From Pedobacter foliorum (lineage in GTDB: Bacteria > Bacteroidota > Bacteroidia > Sphingobacteriales > Sphingobacteriaceae), in assembly GCF_013266735.1 (NCBI RefSeq), contig NZ_JABSNU010000002.1, forward strand, positions 62,001 through 126,000: a stretch of DNA of 64,000 bases, written 5' to 3'. Shown here piece by piece: positions 43,122-51,666 of this stretch. Numbering within the stretch: the first letter of the stretch is position 1; each line of letters opens with the position of its first letter. A model generated the notes under the pieces. The model was not told where the DNA came from, made no database searches, and worked only from the letters and a program-made list of their open reading frames with translations. The translations under genes were made by a program, and so were the position numbers.

Positions 43122-44507
43122 ATGTCTAAAAACAACGGATTAACATTCTTTATCTTTTTAGCTTTAGTATTGGGAGTTGCTCTTGGATACTATTTAAATG
43201 TGAGTTCATTCGGTACTTTCAATGATAATATTGCTAATGCGGATAACAGAGTTAAAGCTATAGATGCTCAGATTATCAAAATTAAAGACTCTACTGCAAC
43301 AGCTTTTCTTGAATTAAATACGGAGAAAGTTGCACTAGAGAAGGTTCGTCATGAAAATGAAGTTTTACGGGAAAAGAAGCTGGAGCCACTTACACTGTTA
43401 AGTGATATTTTTCTTCGTCTTATTAAGATGATTGTTGCTCCTCTTGTTTTTTCTACGCTTGTAGTTGGCGTTGCAAAGGTTGGCGACATAAAAGCTGTAG
43501 GTAGGATAGGAGGAAAAACCATGCTTTGGTTTTTGAGCGCTTCTCTTTTGTCGCTAGTGCTTGGATTAATCATGGTTAATATTTTTAAGCCTGGTGAAGC
43601 TATGAATTTACCATTGCCTCCAAGCAATATAGATACAGGTATTCATAAAGTTGCATTATCCTTAAAGGATTTCATCTCTCATATTTTTCCGAAAAGTATG
43701 GCAGAAGCAATGGCTACCAATGAAATTCTTCAGATAGTAGTATTTTCATTGTTCTTTGGTGTAGCTACAGCTGCAATTGGAGAAAAGGGGCAAATCATTA
43801 TCAAGTTTTTTGATGCTGTGGCACATGTGATTTTAAAAGTTACTGGCTATGTAATGAACTTTGCACCATTTGCGGTATTTGGAGCGATGGCAGCAATTGT
43901 GGCAAAACAAGGTTTAACCGTATTGTCTACCTATGCATTGTTTATCGGAGAATTTTATTCTACTATGTTATTGCTATGGGTGGTGTTGATCATAATTGGA
44001 TTTTTTATTCTTAAGTCGAGGGTATTTAACCTGATGAGCAGGATGAAAGAACCTGTTCTTGTAGCTTTTAGCACAGCTAGTAGTGAGGCTGCTTACCCAA
44101 AAACGATGCTTCAATTGGAACGCTTTGGGTGTAAAGATAAAATTGTAAGCTTTGTTTTGCCTTTAGGGTATTCTTTTAATCTTGATGGATCGATGTTGTA
44201 TATGACCTTCGCCTCATTATTTATAGCGCAGTCATATGGTATACATTTGTCTTTTGAACAGCAGATAACCATGCTTTTGATTCTGATGCTGACAAGTAAG
44301 GGAATAGCGGGTGTTCCAAGAGCATCTTTAGTAGTAATTGCAGGTACCATTGCAACTTTTAATATTCCGGAAGCCGGATTGGCTCTTTTGATAGGTATAG
44401 ATCCATTGTTGGATATGGGAAGGTCTGCAACCAATGTTATAGGAAATAGCTTGGCTACAGCCGTTGTGAGTAAGTGGGAGGGTGACCTTACCGAACCATT
44501 AGATTAA
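43122..44507 (+). CDS. Dicarboxylate/amino acid:cation symporter (DAACS family) with coiled-coil insert
   Basis: A 461-residue inner membrane symporter of the GltP/DctA type that takes up glutamate, aspartate or C4-dicarboxylates with Na+ or H+. Core motifs are LFLRLIKMIVAPLVFSTLVVGVA (here IFLRLIK...), AFSTASSEAAYPKTM (the serine-rich HP1 loop), PLGYSFNLDGSMLYM (the NMDGT motif, changed to NLDGS), and GIAGVPRASLVVI with DPLLDMGRSATNVIGNS in HP2/TM8. Between the first helix and the core there is a charged helical insert of about 50 residues (around 36-88, NADNRVKAIDAQIIKIKDS ... NEVLREKK) predicted to be a coiled coil. The downstream small gene begins 26 nt later. Confidence 0.92.
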   Translation: MSKNNGLTFFIFLALVLGVALGYYLNVSSFGTFNDNIANADNRVKAIDAQIIKIKDSTATAFLELNTEKVALEKVRHENEVLREKKLEPLTLLSDIFLRLIKMIVAPLVFSTLVVGVAKVGDIKAVGRIGGKTMLWFLSASLLSLVLGLIMVNIFKPGEAMNLPLPPSNIDTGIHKVALSLKDFISHIFPKSMAEAMATNEILQIVVFSLFFGVATAAIGEKGQIIIKFFDAVAHVILKVTGYVMNFAPFAVFGAMAAIVAKQGLTVLSTYALFIGEFYSTMLLLWVVLIIIGFFILKSRVFNLMSRMKEPVLVAFSTASSEAAYPKTMLQLERFGCKDKIVSFVLPLGYSFNLDGSMLYMTFASLFIAQSYGIHLSFEQQITMLLILMLTSKGIAGVPRASLVVIAGTIATFNIPEAGLALLIGIDPLLDMGRSATNVIGNSLATAVVSKWEGDLTEPLD

Positions 44508-44533
44508 GTAACAAATAATAAAAAACGATTAAT

Positions 44534-45046
44534 ATGACTTCCAAAGGGAAAAAGATTTTTTTAGCGCTAAGTATAGTAGTGCCTTTCCTAATTTATTGCA
44601 TTGTGTATTATACCCCAATGATAAAAAATGCACCTTTCAGATCAGCCGATTTTGTTTCGTTTGAATATAAATGGGGAGTAGGGAAGACCCTTGCCAATAG
44701 TTATAATTCTGCTACCGGTGATTATCAATACCTAAACGACAAGGATTCTTTAGTTAAGACTCATGTGAAGCTTAGAAAGAACGATATGATCTATTTGCAC
44801 AGTAAGGCAAATGAGTTGGGCTTGTGGAATTTCCCTGATGTAATTGCAAATAGCGGATCTGATTTGAATTCGCCAAAGACACTGCGTTATGAAATTCAGT
44901 TTAATTACAAAACCAAGTCGAAGAAAGTAATTTATTTTACTGATTACAATGAAATACCTAAACTAAGAGACGTTGCTGCTCAAATGCAAAAGCTCATTGG
45001 GCAAAGCATCAATGATGCTGAAGAACGTTACGGGAATAAAAAGTAA
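44534..45046 (+). CDS. Hypothetical membrane-anchored protein
   Basis: A 170-residue protein with one N-terminal hydrophobic helix (about 7-27, KIFLALSIVVPFLIYCIVYY) and a soluble, probably periplasmic domain rich in aromatic and charged residues (FEYKWGVGKTLANSYNS, YLHSKANELGLWNFPD). I do not recognise a family. It starts 26 nt after the symporter stop and is probably cotranscribed. A promoter for the following ribosomal genes lies just after its stop. Confidence 0.75.
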   Translation: MTSKGKKIFLALSIVVPFLIYCIVYYTPMIKNAPFRSADFVSFEYKWGVGKTLANSYNSATGDYQYLNDKDSLVKTHVKLRKNDMIYLHSKANELGLWNFPDVIANSGSDLNSPKTLRYEIQFNYKTKSKKVIYFTDYNEIPKLRDVAAQMQKLIGQSINDAEERYGNKK

Positions 45047-45051
45047 TTCTG

Positions 45052-45083
45052 TTGTGGATTTAGAAAAATTAATTCTATATTTG
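45052..45083 (+). promoter_or_regulatory. Promoter of the rplU-rpmA operon
   Basis: TTG at 45052-45054, a 21-nt spacer and TATATTTG at 45076-45083 fit the Bacteroidota consensus. The start of transcription near 45090 leaves an untranslated region of about 40 nt before the L21 ATG. Confidence 0.65.
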
Positions 45084-45127
45084 CACCTCGATAAAAATAA
45101 ACAATTTAAAATAATAAATATTTAACA

Positions 45128-45439
45128 ATGTACGCAATAGTAAATATAGCAGGACAGCAATTCAAAGTTGCAAAAGACCAGCACCTTTTTGTACACCGTT
45201 TGCAAGGAGATGAAGGCGCTAGTATTGAATTTGACAATGTATTGTTGGTTGAAGATGGTGGTAAAATCACTGTAGGAGCTCCTACTTTGAAAGGTGCTAC
45301 AGTTTCAGCTAAAATCGTGTCTCATTTAAAAGGTGATAAAGTAATCGTTTTCAAAAAGAAACGTAGAAAAGGTTACAAAAAGAAAAACGGTCACCGTCAG
45401 TATTTCACTAAAATCCAGATTTCTGGTATCAGTTTATAA
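45128..45439 (+). CDS. rplU: 50S ribosomal protein L21
   Basis: A 103-residue ribosomal protein that binds 23S rRNA and contacts L20. It shows the family start [25 protein letters not shown], the [22 protein letters not shown] segment and the basic rRNA-binding end [24 protein letters not shown]. Length is normal. It is first in the L21-L27 operon, 56 nt before rpmA, behind a consensus promoter. Confidence 0.98.
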   Translation: MYAIVNIAGQQFKVAKDQHLFVHRLQGDEGASIEFDNVLLVEDGGKITVGAPTLKGATVSAKIVSHLKGDKVIVFKKKRRKGYKKKNGHRQYFTKIQISGISL

Positions 45440-45495
45440 TTAGTTGTTAAACAAGGATTACCAGGTTAATCAGGTAATTATTAAAATATAAAACA

Positions 45496-45912
45496 ATGGC
45501 ACATAAAAAAGGAGCCGGTAGTTCGAGAAACGGACGCGAGTCGCATAGCAAACGCTTAGGTATCAAGATCTTTGGTGGTCAAGATGCTATCGCTGGAAAC
45601 ATTTTAGTACGTCAGCGTGGTACAAAACATCATCCAGACAAAGGAGTAGGTATTGGTAAAGACCATACTTTATTCGCTTTGGTTGATGGTACTGTAATCT
45701 TCAAAAAGAAACAAGATAACAAATCTTATGTTTCTGTATTACCTACAGTAGCTAAAGAAGTTGTAGAAAAAGCGCCTGCTAAAAAAGCACCTGCTAAGAA
45801 AGCTGCTGCACCTGCAAAGGAAGCTGCTGCTGAAAAAGCACCTGCAAAGAAAGCACCTGCTAAAAAAGCTGTTAAAGCTGAAGTAGAAGCTAAAGCTGAA
45901 TCTGCAGAATAA
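45496..45912 (+). CDS. rpmA: 50S ribosomal protein L27 with long Ala/Lys-rich C-terminal tail
   Basis: L27 lies at the peptidyl-transferase centre. The core (about 1-84) is standard: [73 protein letters not shown]. The N-terminus starts directly with the conserved MAHKKG, so no cleaved extension as in Firmicutes is present. The core is followed by about 50 residues of low-complexity sequence made of APAKKA-type repeats and ending acidic (VEAKAESAE). Typical L27 is about 85-90 residues, so the tail is extra. It resembles histone H1-like tails and the protein at 55865-56473. It is second in the operon and followed by a terminator. Confidence 0.97.
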   Translation: MAHKKGAGSSRNGRESHSKRLGIKIFGGQDAIAGNILVRQRGTKHHPDKGVGIGKDHTLFALVDGTVIFKKKQDNKSYVSVLPTVAKEVVEKAPAKKAPAKKAAAPAKEAAAEKAPAKKAPAKKAVKAEVEAKAESAE

Positions 45913-45930
45913 TAAGATATTAACCTTATA

Positions 45931-45967
45931 AAAAAAGGGTTTCAACATACGTTGAAGCCCTTTTTTT
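45931..45967 (+). terminator. Rho-independent terminator of rplU-rpmA
   Basis: A 16-bp stem (45931-45946 with 45951-45966), with a GGGTTTCAAC/GTTGAAGCCC core that includes one T-G pair, an ATAC loop and an A-run/T-run at its base, 18 nt after the rpmA stop. It also suits the convergent XRE gene. Confidence 0.9.
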
Positions 45968-46018
45968 ATAATTACTTTTCTTGAGTTTTTTGTAAGTGAT
46001 GCTTTGATGTCTCTTGAA

Positions 46019-46384
46019 TTATTGCCCCTTTAACTCTTTCATTTTAATTGCCATTAATTCCTGTTCTAAGGACTCTATGGTTTTTTTAAATCCAGCGAGT
46101 GATTTTTCAAGGTTACTGATTAGAGATGGGACCTTGTTGGTTGGCTCAGGGTTTTCAATATCACTAGTTTCCCCATGTAAGATCCATTCGTAACTTTTGC
46201 TATAATATCTAGCGATCAAATGCAGTGTGTCAAAAGTGGGATACTGATTTCCTAATTCTATTTGTGAATAGTTACTTCTGGATATATTCAATATGCTAGC
46301 TATACTCGCTTGAGATAGATGGTGATCTATTCTCAAATTTTTGATCCTTTCTCCAATAAGTACTTTTGACAGTATTTCTTGCAT
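46019..46384 (-). CDS. XRE-family DNA-binding regulator
   Basis: A 121-residue protein with an N-terminal Cro/CI helix-turn-helix (about 11-65): IGERIKNLRIDHHLSQASIASILNISRSNYSQIELGNQYPTFDTLHLIARYY. The C-terminal part (about 85-118) is a charged helix (NLEKSLAGFKKTIESLEQELMAIKM) likely to form a coiled-coil dimer. It is a lone gene, convergent to rpmA and 211 nt from the divergent receiver-domain gene at 46596, which it may regulate. Function is unknown. Confidence 0.88.
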   Translation of the reverse strand: MQEILSKVLIGERIKNLRIDHHLSQASIASILNISRSNYSQIELGNQYPTFDTLHLIARYYSKSYEWILHGETSDIENPEPTNKVPSLISNLEKSLAGFKKTIESLEQELMAIKMKELKGQ

Positions 46385-46595
46385 AGTTGATTTATATTGT
46401 GTTGATTTGTATATGGTCGAATTAGAAACCTCTTAGCTGGTTACAAATTCCAAACCATAAAATGAACTGGGATAATTATTAGGGAAGAATTGTTCCATAG
46501 ACCTTATTTGTATTAAGCTAAGGCTTATAAAGTGATTTAAAAAACCGCGTATAAAATGAATTGTGGGCAATATAATAGTTTAGATAAGATTAACA

Positions 46596-47558
46596 ATGCA
46601 GGTTAGTAATGTATGGGAGCATTCATCTTGTTCATTTTTTCTAATTGATAGAAAATTTGAAATAGTATTTTTCAAAATTGTTCCTGATAATAATTTACGG
46701 GAATTTATTGCTGGTTTCCCTAAAATTGGGGACAATGTTGAGGAAATAATTGCGCAAATCTATAAATATAAATTCTTAAAACTACTTGAAAAGTGTTTTA
46801 AGAATAATTGCTTCAGTATCGACATGAGAATTCCGGTTGAAAACGGAGGCGTTGACTTGCCCTTTCAAATTGTGTTTACTCCTTTAATGAAAGGTAAGAT
46901 AGAGTGCGTGGTTTGCACTGTTATAAAGAATCACCAGCGTTTAGATCATTTAAATAAGCTTAATGATTATTCACATCTTACTTCTAATCAATTACGCTCG
47001 CTTACTGTAAATGTATCTAATCTGTTTAATGTTACTAGCTATAGCCAGTTAAATGGTTATGATGTTTCAAAAATAAATCAATTACTAAGTGATGTTAATT
47101 ATCAGGCAAAAAAATTGGATGCTGCAATCAAGGAGCTTTGTATGAATCTTGGTAAATCCGCAAGTAATAATCTTTTAGAAAAGGACTCTGCTAAGCAAGG
47201 GAAGAAACATGTGGTGCTTGTTGATGATGATCTTATGACTATTAAAGTGCACCAAGCATTGATAAGAAATCAACATAAAGAAAAGCATGTTGTCTTGTTT
47301 AATAATCCCGAAGCCGCACTTGGTTACATAAGGCAGAATAAACCGGATATTATTCTTTTAGATTTACATATGCCTAATATCGACGGTCTTCAGTTTTTGC
47401 AAATGATGGACGACAACAATATTTTTATTGATGTAGTTGTCGTCTCATCCTCTGTTGATCCAGTTGATAGAACCACTGCAACCTCGTTCCCTTTTGTAAA
47501 GAATTTTATAACTAAGCCACTAACGAGTGAAAAGGTGAGATTAATATTTGATAATTAA
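46596..47558 (+). CDS. Receiver-domain protein with PAS-like and degenerate kinase H-box region
   Basis: A 320-residue protein. Residues about 1-110 look like a PAS-type sensor (FFLIDRKFEIVFFKIVPD ... FQIVFTPLMKGKIECVVCTVI). Residues about 120-185 form a helical hairpin with YSHLTSNQLRSLTVNVSNLF, which resembles the H-box of Bacteroidota histidine kinases (SHNLRAPVANI type); H127 would be the acceptor, but the usual Asn-Leu-Arg-Ala-Pro spacing is altered. There is no HATPase domain. Residues about 204-320 are a receiver with D210-D211-D212, phospho-acceptor D256 (IILLDLHMPNIDG), Ser in VVVSSS and K307 (FITKPL). It may be a phosphorelay protein fed by a separate kinase. Its end overlaps the convergent polyprenyl synthase gene by 4 nt. 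Confidence 0.82.
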   Translation: MQVSNVWEHSSCSFFLIDRKFEIVFFKIVPDNNLREFIAGFPKIGDNVEEIIAQIYKYKFLKLLEKCFKNNCFSIDMRIPVENGGVDLPFQIVFTPLMKGKIECVVCTVIKNHQRLDHLNKLNDYSHLTSNQLRSLTVNVSNLFNVTSYSQLNGYDVSKINQLLSDVNYQAKKLDAAIKELCMNLGKSASNNLLEKDSAKQGKKHVVLVDDDLMTIKVHQALIRNQHKEKHVVLFNNPEAALGYIRQNKPDIILLDLHMPNIDGLQFLQMMDDNNIFIDVVVVSSSVDPVDRTTATSFPFVKNFITKPLTSEKVRLIFDN

Positions 47559-48523
47559 TACTCTCGGCTCATTAGCTCTTCCGCTAACGTAATAATTTCT
47601 GATTTTCTGGATTCTTGTGCAGTAATCTTACTTAAAGCTGTAAATGCTTTGTCCAGGTAACTTTTCATTTCCTGTGTAGCTAGCTCTCTGATCTTATAGC
47701 TATGATATAAATCAGTAATGTTTTTGATCTTATCTTCCATGTTTTTGTTGGTGAACTGATCTGTAAGTATGATATGATCCTCTTTGCTTACAAGTTCCTG
47801 TAGTTTTAGTAACAGGAAAGTTTTTTTGTTTGCGATGATATCACCAGCTATCTGCTTTCCAAATTTCTCAGGGTCGCCAAACACATCCAGTATGTCATCC
47901 TGAAGTTGAAACGCAATTCCAAGGTTCTCTCCAAAAGTATAAATAAGATCAGCTTCTTCTGGTGTTGCTTTTGCAACAATTGCACCTAATTTCATAGCTC
48001 CGCCTAGCAGGACAGCTGTTTTAAGGCGTATCATATCAATATACTCCGGGATACTTACATCACCACGGTTTTCAAACTCCATGTCAAGTTGCTGACCCTC
48101 GCAAACACCTTGAGCAGTAGCATTAAAAGTATTTAAGGCAGGTTTTAATACGCTTACATCAACATTTGTGATGTGCTTGTTGGCTTCAACCATCATTACA
48201 TCTCCGCTGAGTATAGCTGTATTGGTGCCCCACTTTTCATGTACAGTTTGTTTGCCTCTTCTAAGAGGGGCATTGTCCATAATGTCATCATGGATAAGTG
48301 TAAAGTTGTGGAAGGTTTCAATAGCCATAGCTGCCGGTAATGCTTTAATCACATCGCCGCTAAATAGATCAACTGCCATTAGTAGCATGGTTGGTCTTAC
48401 TCTTTTGCCTCCTAAGCTCATAATATAGCTTATGGGCTCATATAAGTTGCCAGGATATGTTGGGTATTGGATTTCGCTTATTGCTTGCTCTACGTGCTTT
48501 AATAATTCTGAAGGAGAATGCAT
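47555..48523 (-). CDS. Polyprenyl (trans-isoprenyl) diphosphate synthase
   Basis: A 322-residue prenyl-chain-elongating enzyme that condenses isopentenyl diphosphate with allylic diphosphates. It has GGKRVRPTMLLM, the first Asp-rich motif LIHDDIMDNAPLRRGKQTVHEKWG, GQQLDMEFENR, KTAVLLGGAMKLGA and the second motif QLQDDILDVFGDPEKFGKQIAGDI. Product length (C15, C20 or longer) depends on residues before the first motif and cannot be fixed by eye; the residues two and five before DDIMD (here THNFTLIHDD) are not both bulky. It lies 18 nt after the RNase R gene end on the same strand, so possibly cotranscribed. Confidence 0.93.
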   Translation of the reverse strand: MHSPSELLKHVEQAISEIQYPTYPGNLYEPISYIMSLGGKRVRPTMLLMAVDLFSGDVIKALPAAMAIETFHNFTLIHDDIMDNAPLRRGKQTVHEKWGTNTAILSGDVMMVEANKHITNVDVSVLKPALNTFNATAQGVCEGQQLDMEFENRGDVSIPEYIDMIRLKTAVLLGGAMKLGAIVAKATPEEADLIYTFGENLGIAFQLQDDILDVFGDPEKFGKQIAGDIIANKKTFLLLKLQELVSKEDHIILTDQFTNKNMEDKIKNITDLYHSYKIRELATQEMKSYLDKAFTALSKITAQESRKSEIITLAEELMSREY

Positions 48524-48541
48524 TCTTTTTATTGTTGTTAT

Positions 48542-50674
48542 CTAATCCTGTACTAAAATAAAATCTATTTGACGTTTAGCCAGATCTACTTTCTTTACTT
48601 TAACTTTTACCTCGTCGCCTAATTGATACTTTTTCTTTTTACGTTGGCCTACTATACAGTAGTTCTTTTCGTCAAGAACATAGAAATCATCAGAGATATC
48701 ACGAAGTCTTATCATTCCTTCGCATTTGTTTTCAATGATCTCCACATACATACCCCATTCAGTAACTCCTGAGATAAGGCCCATGAAAGTATTTCCAATG
48801 TTTTCTTCAAGATACTCAGCCTGTTTGTATTTAATAGAGGCGCGCTCTGCATCAGCCGCACGTTTCTCCATTGTTGAGGAATGAGATGCTGCTATTTCAT
48901 ATTCCTCTTCATTTGCTGATTTTTCGTTGTTTAAGTAAGCAGCTAGAAGTCTATGTACCATAACATCGGGATATCGCCTGATAGGGGAGGTAAAGTGGGT
49001 GTAATGATCAAATGCCAATCCGTAATGACTGGTCTTTTTGGTCGTATAAACAGCTTTTGCCATAGAACGAATGGCTAGTTGTGTTAGCACATTCTGTTCT
49101 TTTTTACCTTCAACATCTTCCATCAGGTAATTCAAAGATTTTGCAATCTCTTTGTCCGATTTCATATTGATCTTGTAACCAAAACGCGCTGCAAAAAGCG
49201 CGAAATTACCAAGGTTTTCAAGGTTAGGAGAGTCGTGAGAACGATATACAAAAGTATATTTCTGTTTGCCTTTTCCTTTTTTTGCAATAAACTCAGCTAC
49301 CTTTTTGTTAGCAAGCAGCATAAAGTCTTCTATAAGCTTATGGGCATCTTTACGTTCTTTAACGTACACGCCAATTGGTTTGCCGGTATCGTCAAGTTTA
49401 AATTTAACCTCGGTACTTTCAAAGCTAATGGCGCCATTTTTAAACTTCCTGTCGCGTAATATATAAGCCAGCTCATTAAGTTTAAGGATTTCATCAGTGT
49501 AATCACCTGCCTTAGTCTCAATTACTTCCTGAGCTTCTTCATAACTAAAGCGTCTGTTCGAATGGATTACTGTGCGACCAAACCATTCTGTAATTATGTT
49601 TGCTTCCTTGTCGAGCTCAAACACAGCAGCAAAACAAAGTTTATCCTCATTAGGACGTAAGGAACATACCCCATTACTTAAGCGTTCAGGAAGCATAGGA
49701 ATCACACGATCTACCAAGTAAACTGAGGTAGCTCTTGAATATGCTTCTTTATCAAGGTGGCTGTTCGGTATAACATAGTGAGATACATCTGCGATGTGTA
49801 CACCTATCTCAAAATTTCCATTTGGTAATGTTTTAAAGGAAATGGCATCATCAAAGTCTTTCGCGTCAACAGGATCGATAGTGAATGTTACAGTCTCTCT
49901 AAAGTCTTTACGTCCTTTTAAGTCGGCTGCCGTAATCTCTTCCGGTATTGCATTGGCTTCCTTTTCAACTTCAGGAGGGAATACAAGTGGAAAACCAAAC
50001 TGCGCCAGGATGGCATTCATTTCCGTGTTGTTCTCACCCTGCTCGCCAAGTATAGTGGTTACTTTTCCAATTGGATTCTTGACACCTTCAGGCCAATCGG
50101 TAATGCTTACTTGTACTTTTTGTCCATTTTTAGCACCATTAAGGTCGCTTAAAGGAACAAAAATGTCATGAAGCATTTTACGGTCATCAATATTTACAAA
50201 TGCAAAACGATCAGAGATTTTTATTACTCCAATAAAATCTGTTTTAGCACGGGTAATGATTTCAACTACTTCACCCTCATTTTTACGACCACTCTTTTTG
50301 GCATAGATATAAACCTTTACCGTATCACCATTTAGTGCATTGTGAAGTTTGCGGGCTGATACAAAAATATCTTTCTCAAACTCGTCCTCAGGCACTACAA
50401 ATGCAGAACCATCAGCAGTCATGTCTACCTTGCCGATAATAAAAGTCTTCAAATCCTTTAGTTTGAATTTTCCTTTTTCAGGTTCTAAGAAAATACCTTT
50501 TCTCGATTGCTCTTTTAGCACTTCAAGAATTGTTTCTTTTCCGGCAGGATCTGTTATATTTAATTTAGCGGAAACCTGTTTGTAGTTTAGGGCTCCATTG
50601 CCATTTTTCTCGAGTACATCACTAATCAATTGTATTAAAACAAGTTCTAAGTGCGATGATTTCTTTTTTGCCAT
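48542..50674 (-). CDS. rnr: Ribonuclease R (RNB-family 3'-5' exoribonuclease)
   Basis: A 710-residue processive exoribonuclease that degrades structured RNA. I start at the ATG 50672-50674 (MAKKKSSHLELVLIQLISDV), as the six residues before it in the longer frame are not conserved-looking. Order: N-terminal winged-helix (about 5-65), two cold-shock domains (about 70-225), RNB catalytic domain (about 255-590) with FTIDPVDAKDFDDAIS, IADVSHYV, RVIPMLPERLSNGVCSL, FVYRSHDSPN and HFTSPIRRYPDVMVHRLL, and a C-terminal S1 domain (about 630-708, FMGLISGVTEWGMYVEIIEN). The four Asp ligands of the DxxxxxDxDD motif are present. Confidence 0.95.
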   Translation of the reverse strand: MAKKKSSHLELVLIQLISDVLEKNGNGALNYKQVSAKLNITDPAGKETILEVLKEQSRKGIFLEPEKGKFKLKDLKTFIIGKVDMTADGSAFVVPEDEFEKDIFVSARKLHNALNGDTVKVYIYAKKSGRKNEGEVVEIITRAKTDFIGVIKISDRFAFVNIDDRKMLHDIFVPLSDLNGAKNGQKVQVSITDWPEGVKNPIGKVTTILGEQGENNTEMNAILAQFGFPLVFPPEVEKEANAIPEEITAADLKGRKDFRETVTFTIDPVDAKDFDDAISFKTLPNGNFEIGVHIADVSHYVIPNSHLDKEAYSRATSVYLVDRVIPMLPERLSNGVCSLRPNEDKLCFAAVFELDKEANIITEWFGRTVIHSNRRFSYEEAQEVIETKAGDYTDEILKLNELAYILRDRKFKNGAISFESTEVKFKLDDTGKPIGVYVKERKDAHKLIEDFMLLANKKVAEFIAKKGKGKQKYTFVYRSHDSPNLENLGNFALFAARFGYKINMKSDKEIAKSLNYLMEDVEGKKEQNVLTQLAIRSMAKAVYTTKKTSHYGLAFDHYTHFTSPIRRYPDVMVHRLLAAYLNNEKSANEEEYEIAASHSSTMEKRAADAERASIKYKQAEYLEENIGNTFMGLISGVTEWGMYVEIIENKCEGMIRLRDISDDFYVLDEKNYCIVGQRKKKKYQLGDEVKVKVKKVDLAKRQIDFILVQD

Positions 50675-50763
50675 AGTAAAAATATGAATCACCCGAAGGT
50701 AACAATTTGAACCGATAGATTGTTCTATTTTGTACCTTTGATTAGGTAGCTATACAACATAAA

Positions 50764-51642
50764 ATGATAGAAGACAGAGAAAGAAAGACCGGCAAGGAAT
50801 TGCTAATGATCCTTATAAAGGCAGTAATTTGTTTACTGTGGATTTATTTTGATTTCAATAATCCACAAATCTATAGAGACTATCCTGACTTGGCGAAAGT
50901 AGCGGGCGCTTTAATGATTTTTCTAGGGCCAAGTCTGGTAGTCTCTATCATTAGATTAGTAATTATTTATTGGTACATCAAAAAGCATAAATTTAAGAGT
51001 AACATCAAGGATAATTTCATTCTGGGTATCAACAGGATTGAGTCAATATTAAATACTGTATTCTTTATACTGGCCTTAACTTCATTCTCGGATCGGAAAT
51101 TAGATGAACTAGTATTTAGTGTTTCCATTGTTGCTGCAGCATTGGCGGTTACATTTAAAGACTATGTAGCCAATATGATCAATGGCCTAATTATCATGTT
51201 TTCGGATCGACTTTCATTAGGAGATCACATTAAAGTAGGGGAGCATGAGGGTAAGATATTAGACATTACGCTAATTAATATGATCTTGCAAAATGAAGAT
51301 AGCGATATGGTCATTATTCCCAATTCCCTGGCTTTTAGTTCTGTTATTGTAAACCAGTCTAAGCAAAACATCAAAAAACTAAGTATTGAGTTTGAGATGT
51401 CTCTGGCTAATGGCTATACACCAGAGTTTATAGAAAATCACTTAAATAAAGCTATAGAAAATTATTCAGACAATGTGATGCCCGGAGGCCTTACCGTTAA
51501 AACCATAGCAATCAATAAAGATGTAGTTATTTTTAAAGTGATGATCTTATTGAAAAGATATGATAAGGTTAAAGAAAGAGAGATCAGAAGGGCAATTAAT
51601 ACCACGTTGATTAGACTATCTGCTGTTTTGAAAACTGATTAA
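50764..51642 (+). CDS. MscS-family mechanosensitive channel
   Basis: A 292-residue membrane protein. It has three to four helices in the N-terminal half (about 15-30, 46-70, 90-107, 115-150), the last one (VAAALAVTFKDYVANMINGLIIMFSDR) being the pore-lining TM3. The MscS beta domain follows: LGDHIKVGEHEGKILDITLINMILQNEDSDMVIIPNSL, then the alpha/beta C-terminal domain to residue 292. It releases solutes during hypo-osmotic shock. It is divergent from rnr with 89 nt between them, and convergent to the ABC ATPase gene. Confidence 0.9.
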   Translation: MIEDRERKTGKELLMILIKAVICLLWIYFDFNNPQIYRDYPDLAKVAGALMIFLGPSLVVSIIRLVIIYWYIKKHKFKSNIKDNFILGINRIESILNTVFFILALTSFSDRKLDELVFSVSIVAAALAVTFKDYVANMINGLIIMFSDRLSLGDHIKVGEHEGKILDITLINMILQNEDSDMVIIPNSLAFSSVIVNQSKQNIKKLSIEFEMSLANGYTPEFIENHLNKAIENYSDNVMPGGLTVKTIAINKDVVIFKVMILLKRYDKVKEREIRRAINTTLIRLSAVLKTD

Positions 51643-51666
51643 GAAACAACGTCGAAAGAATCTTAA

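Noticed and set aside
45739..45948. Cys/Phe-rich minus-strand frame opposite the L27 tail
   Set aside because: It is the complement of the Lys/Ala repeat codons in rpmA and has no independent signals.
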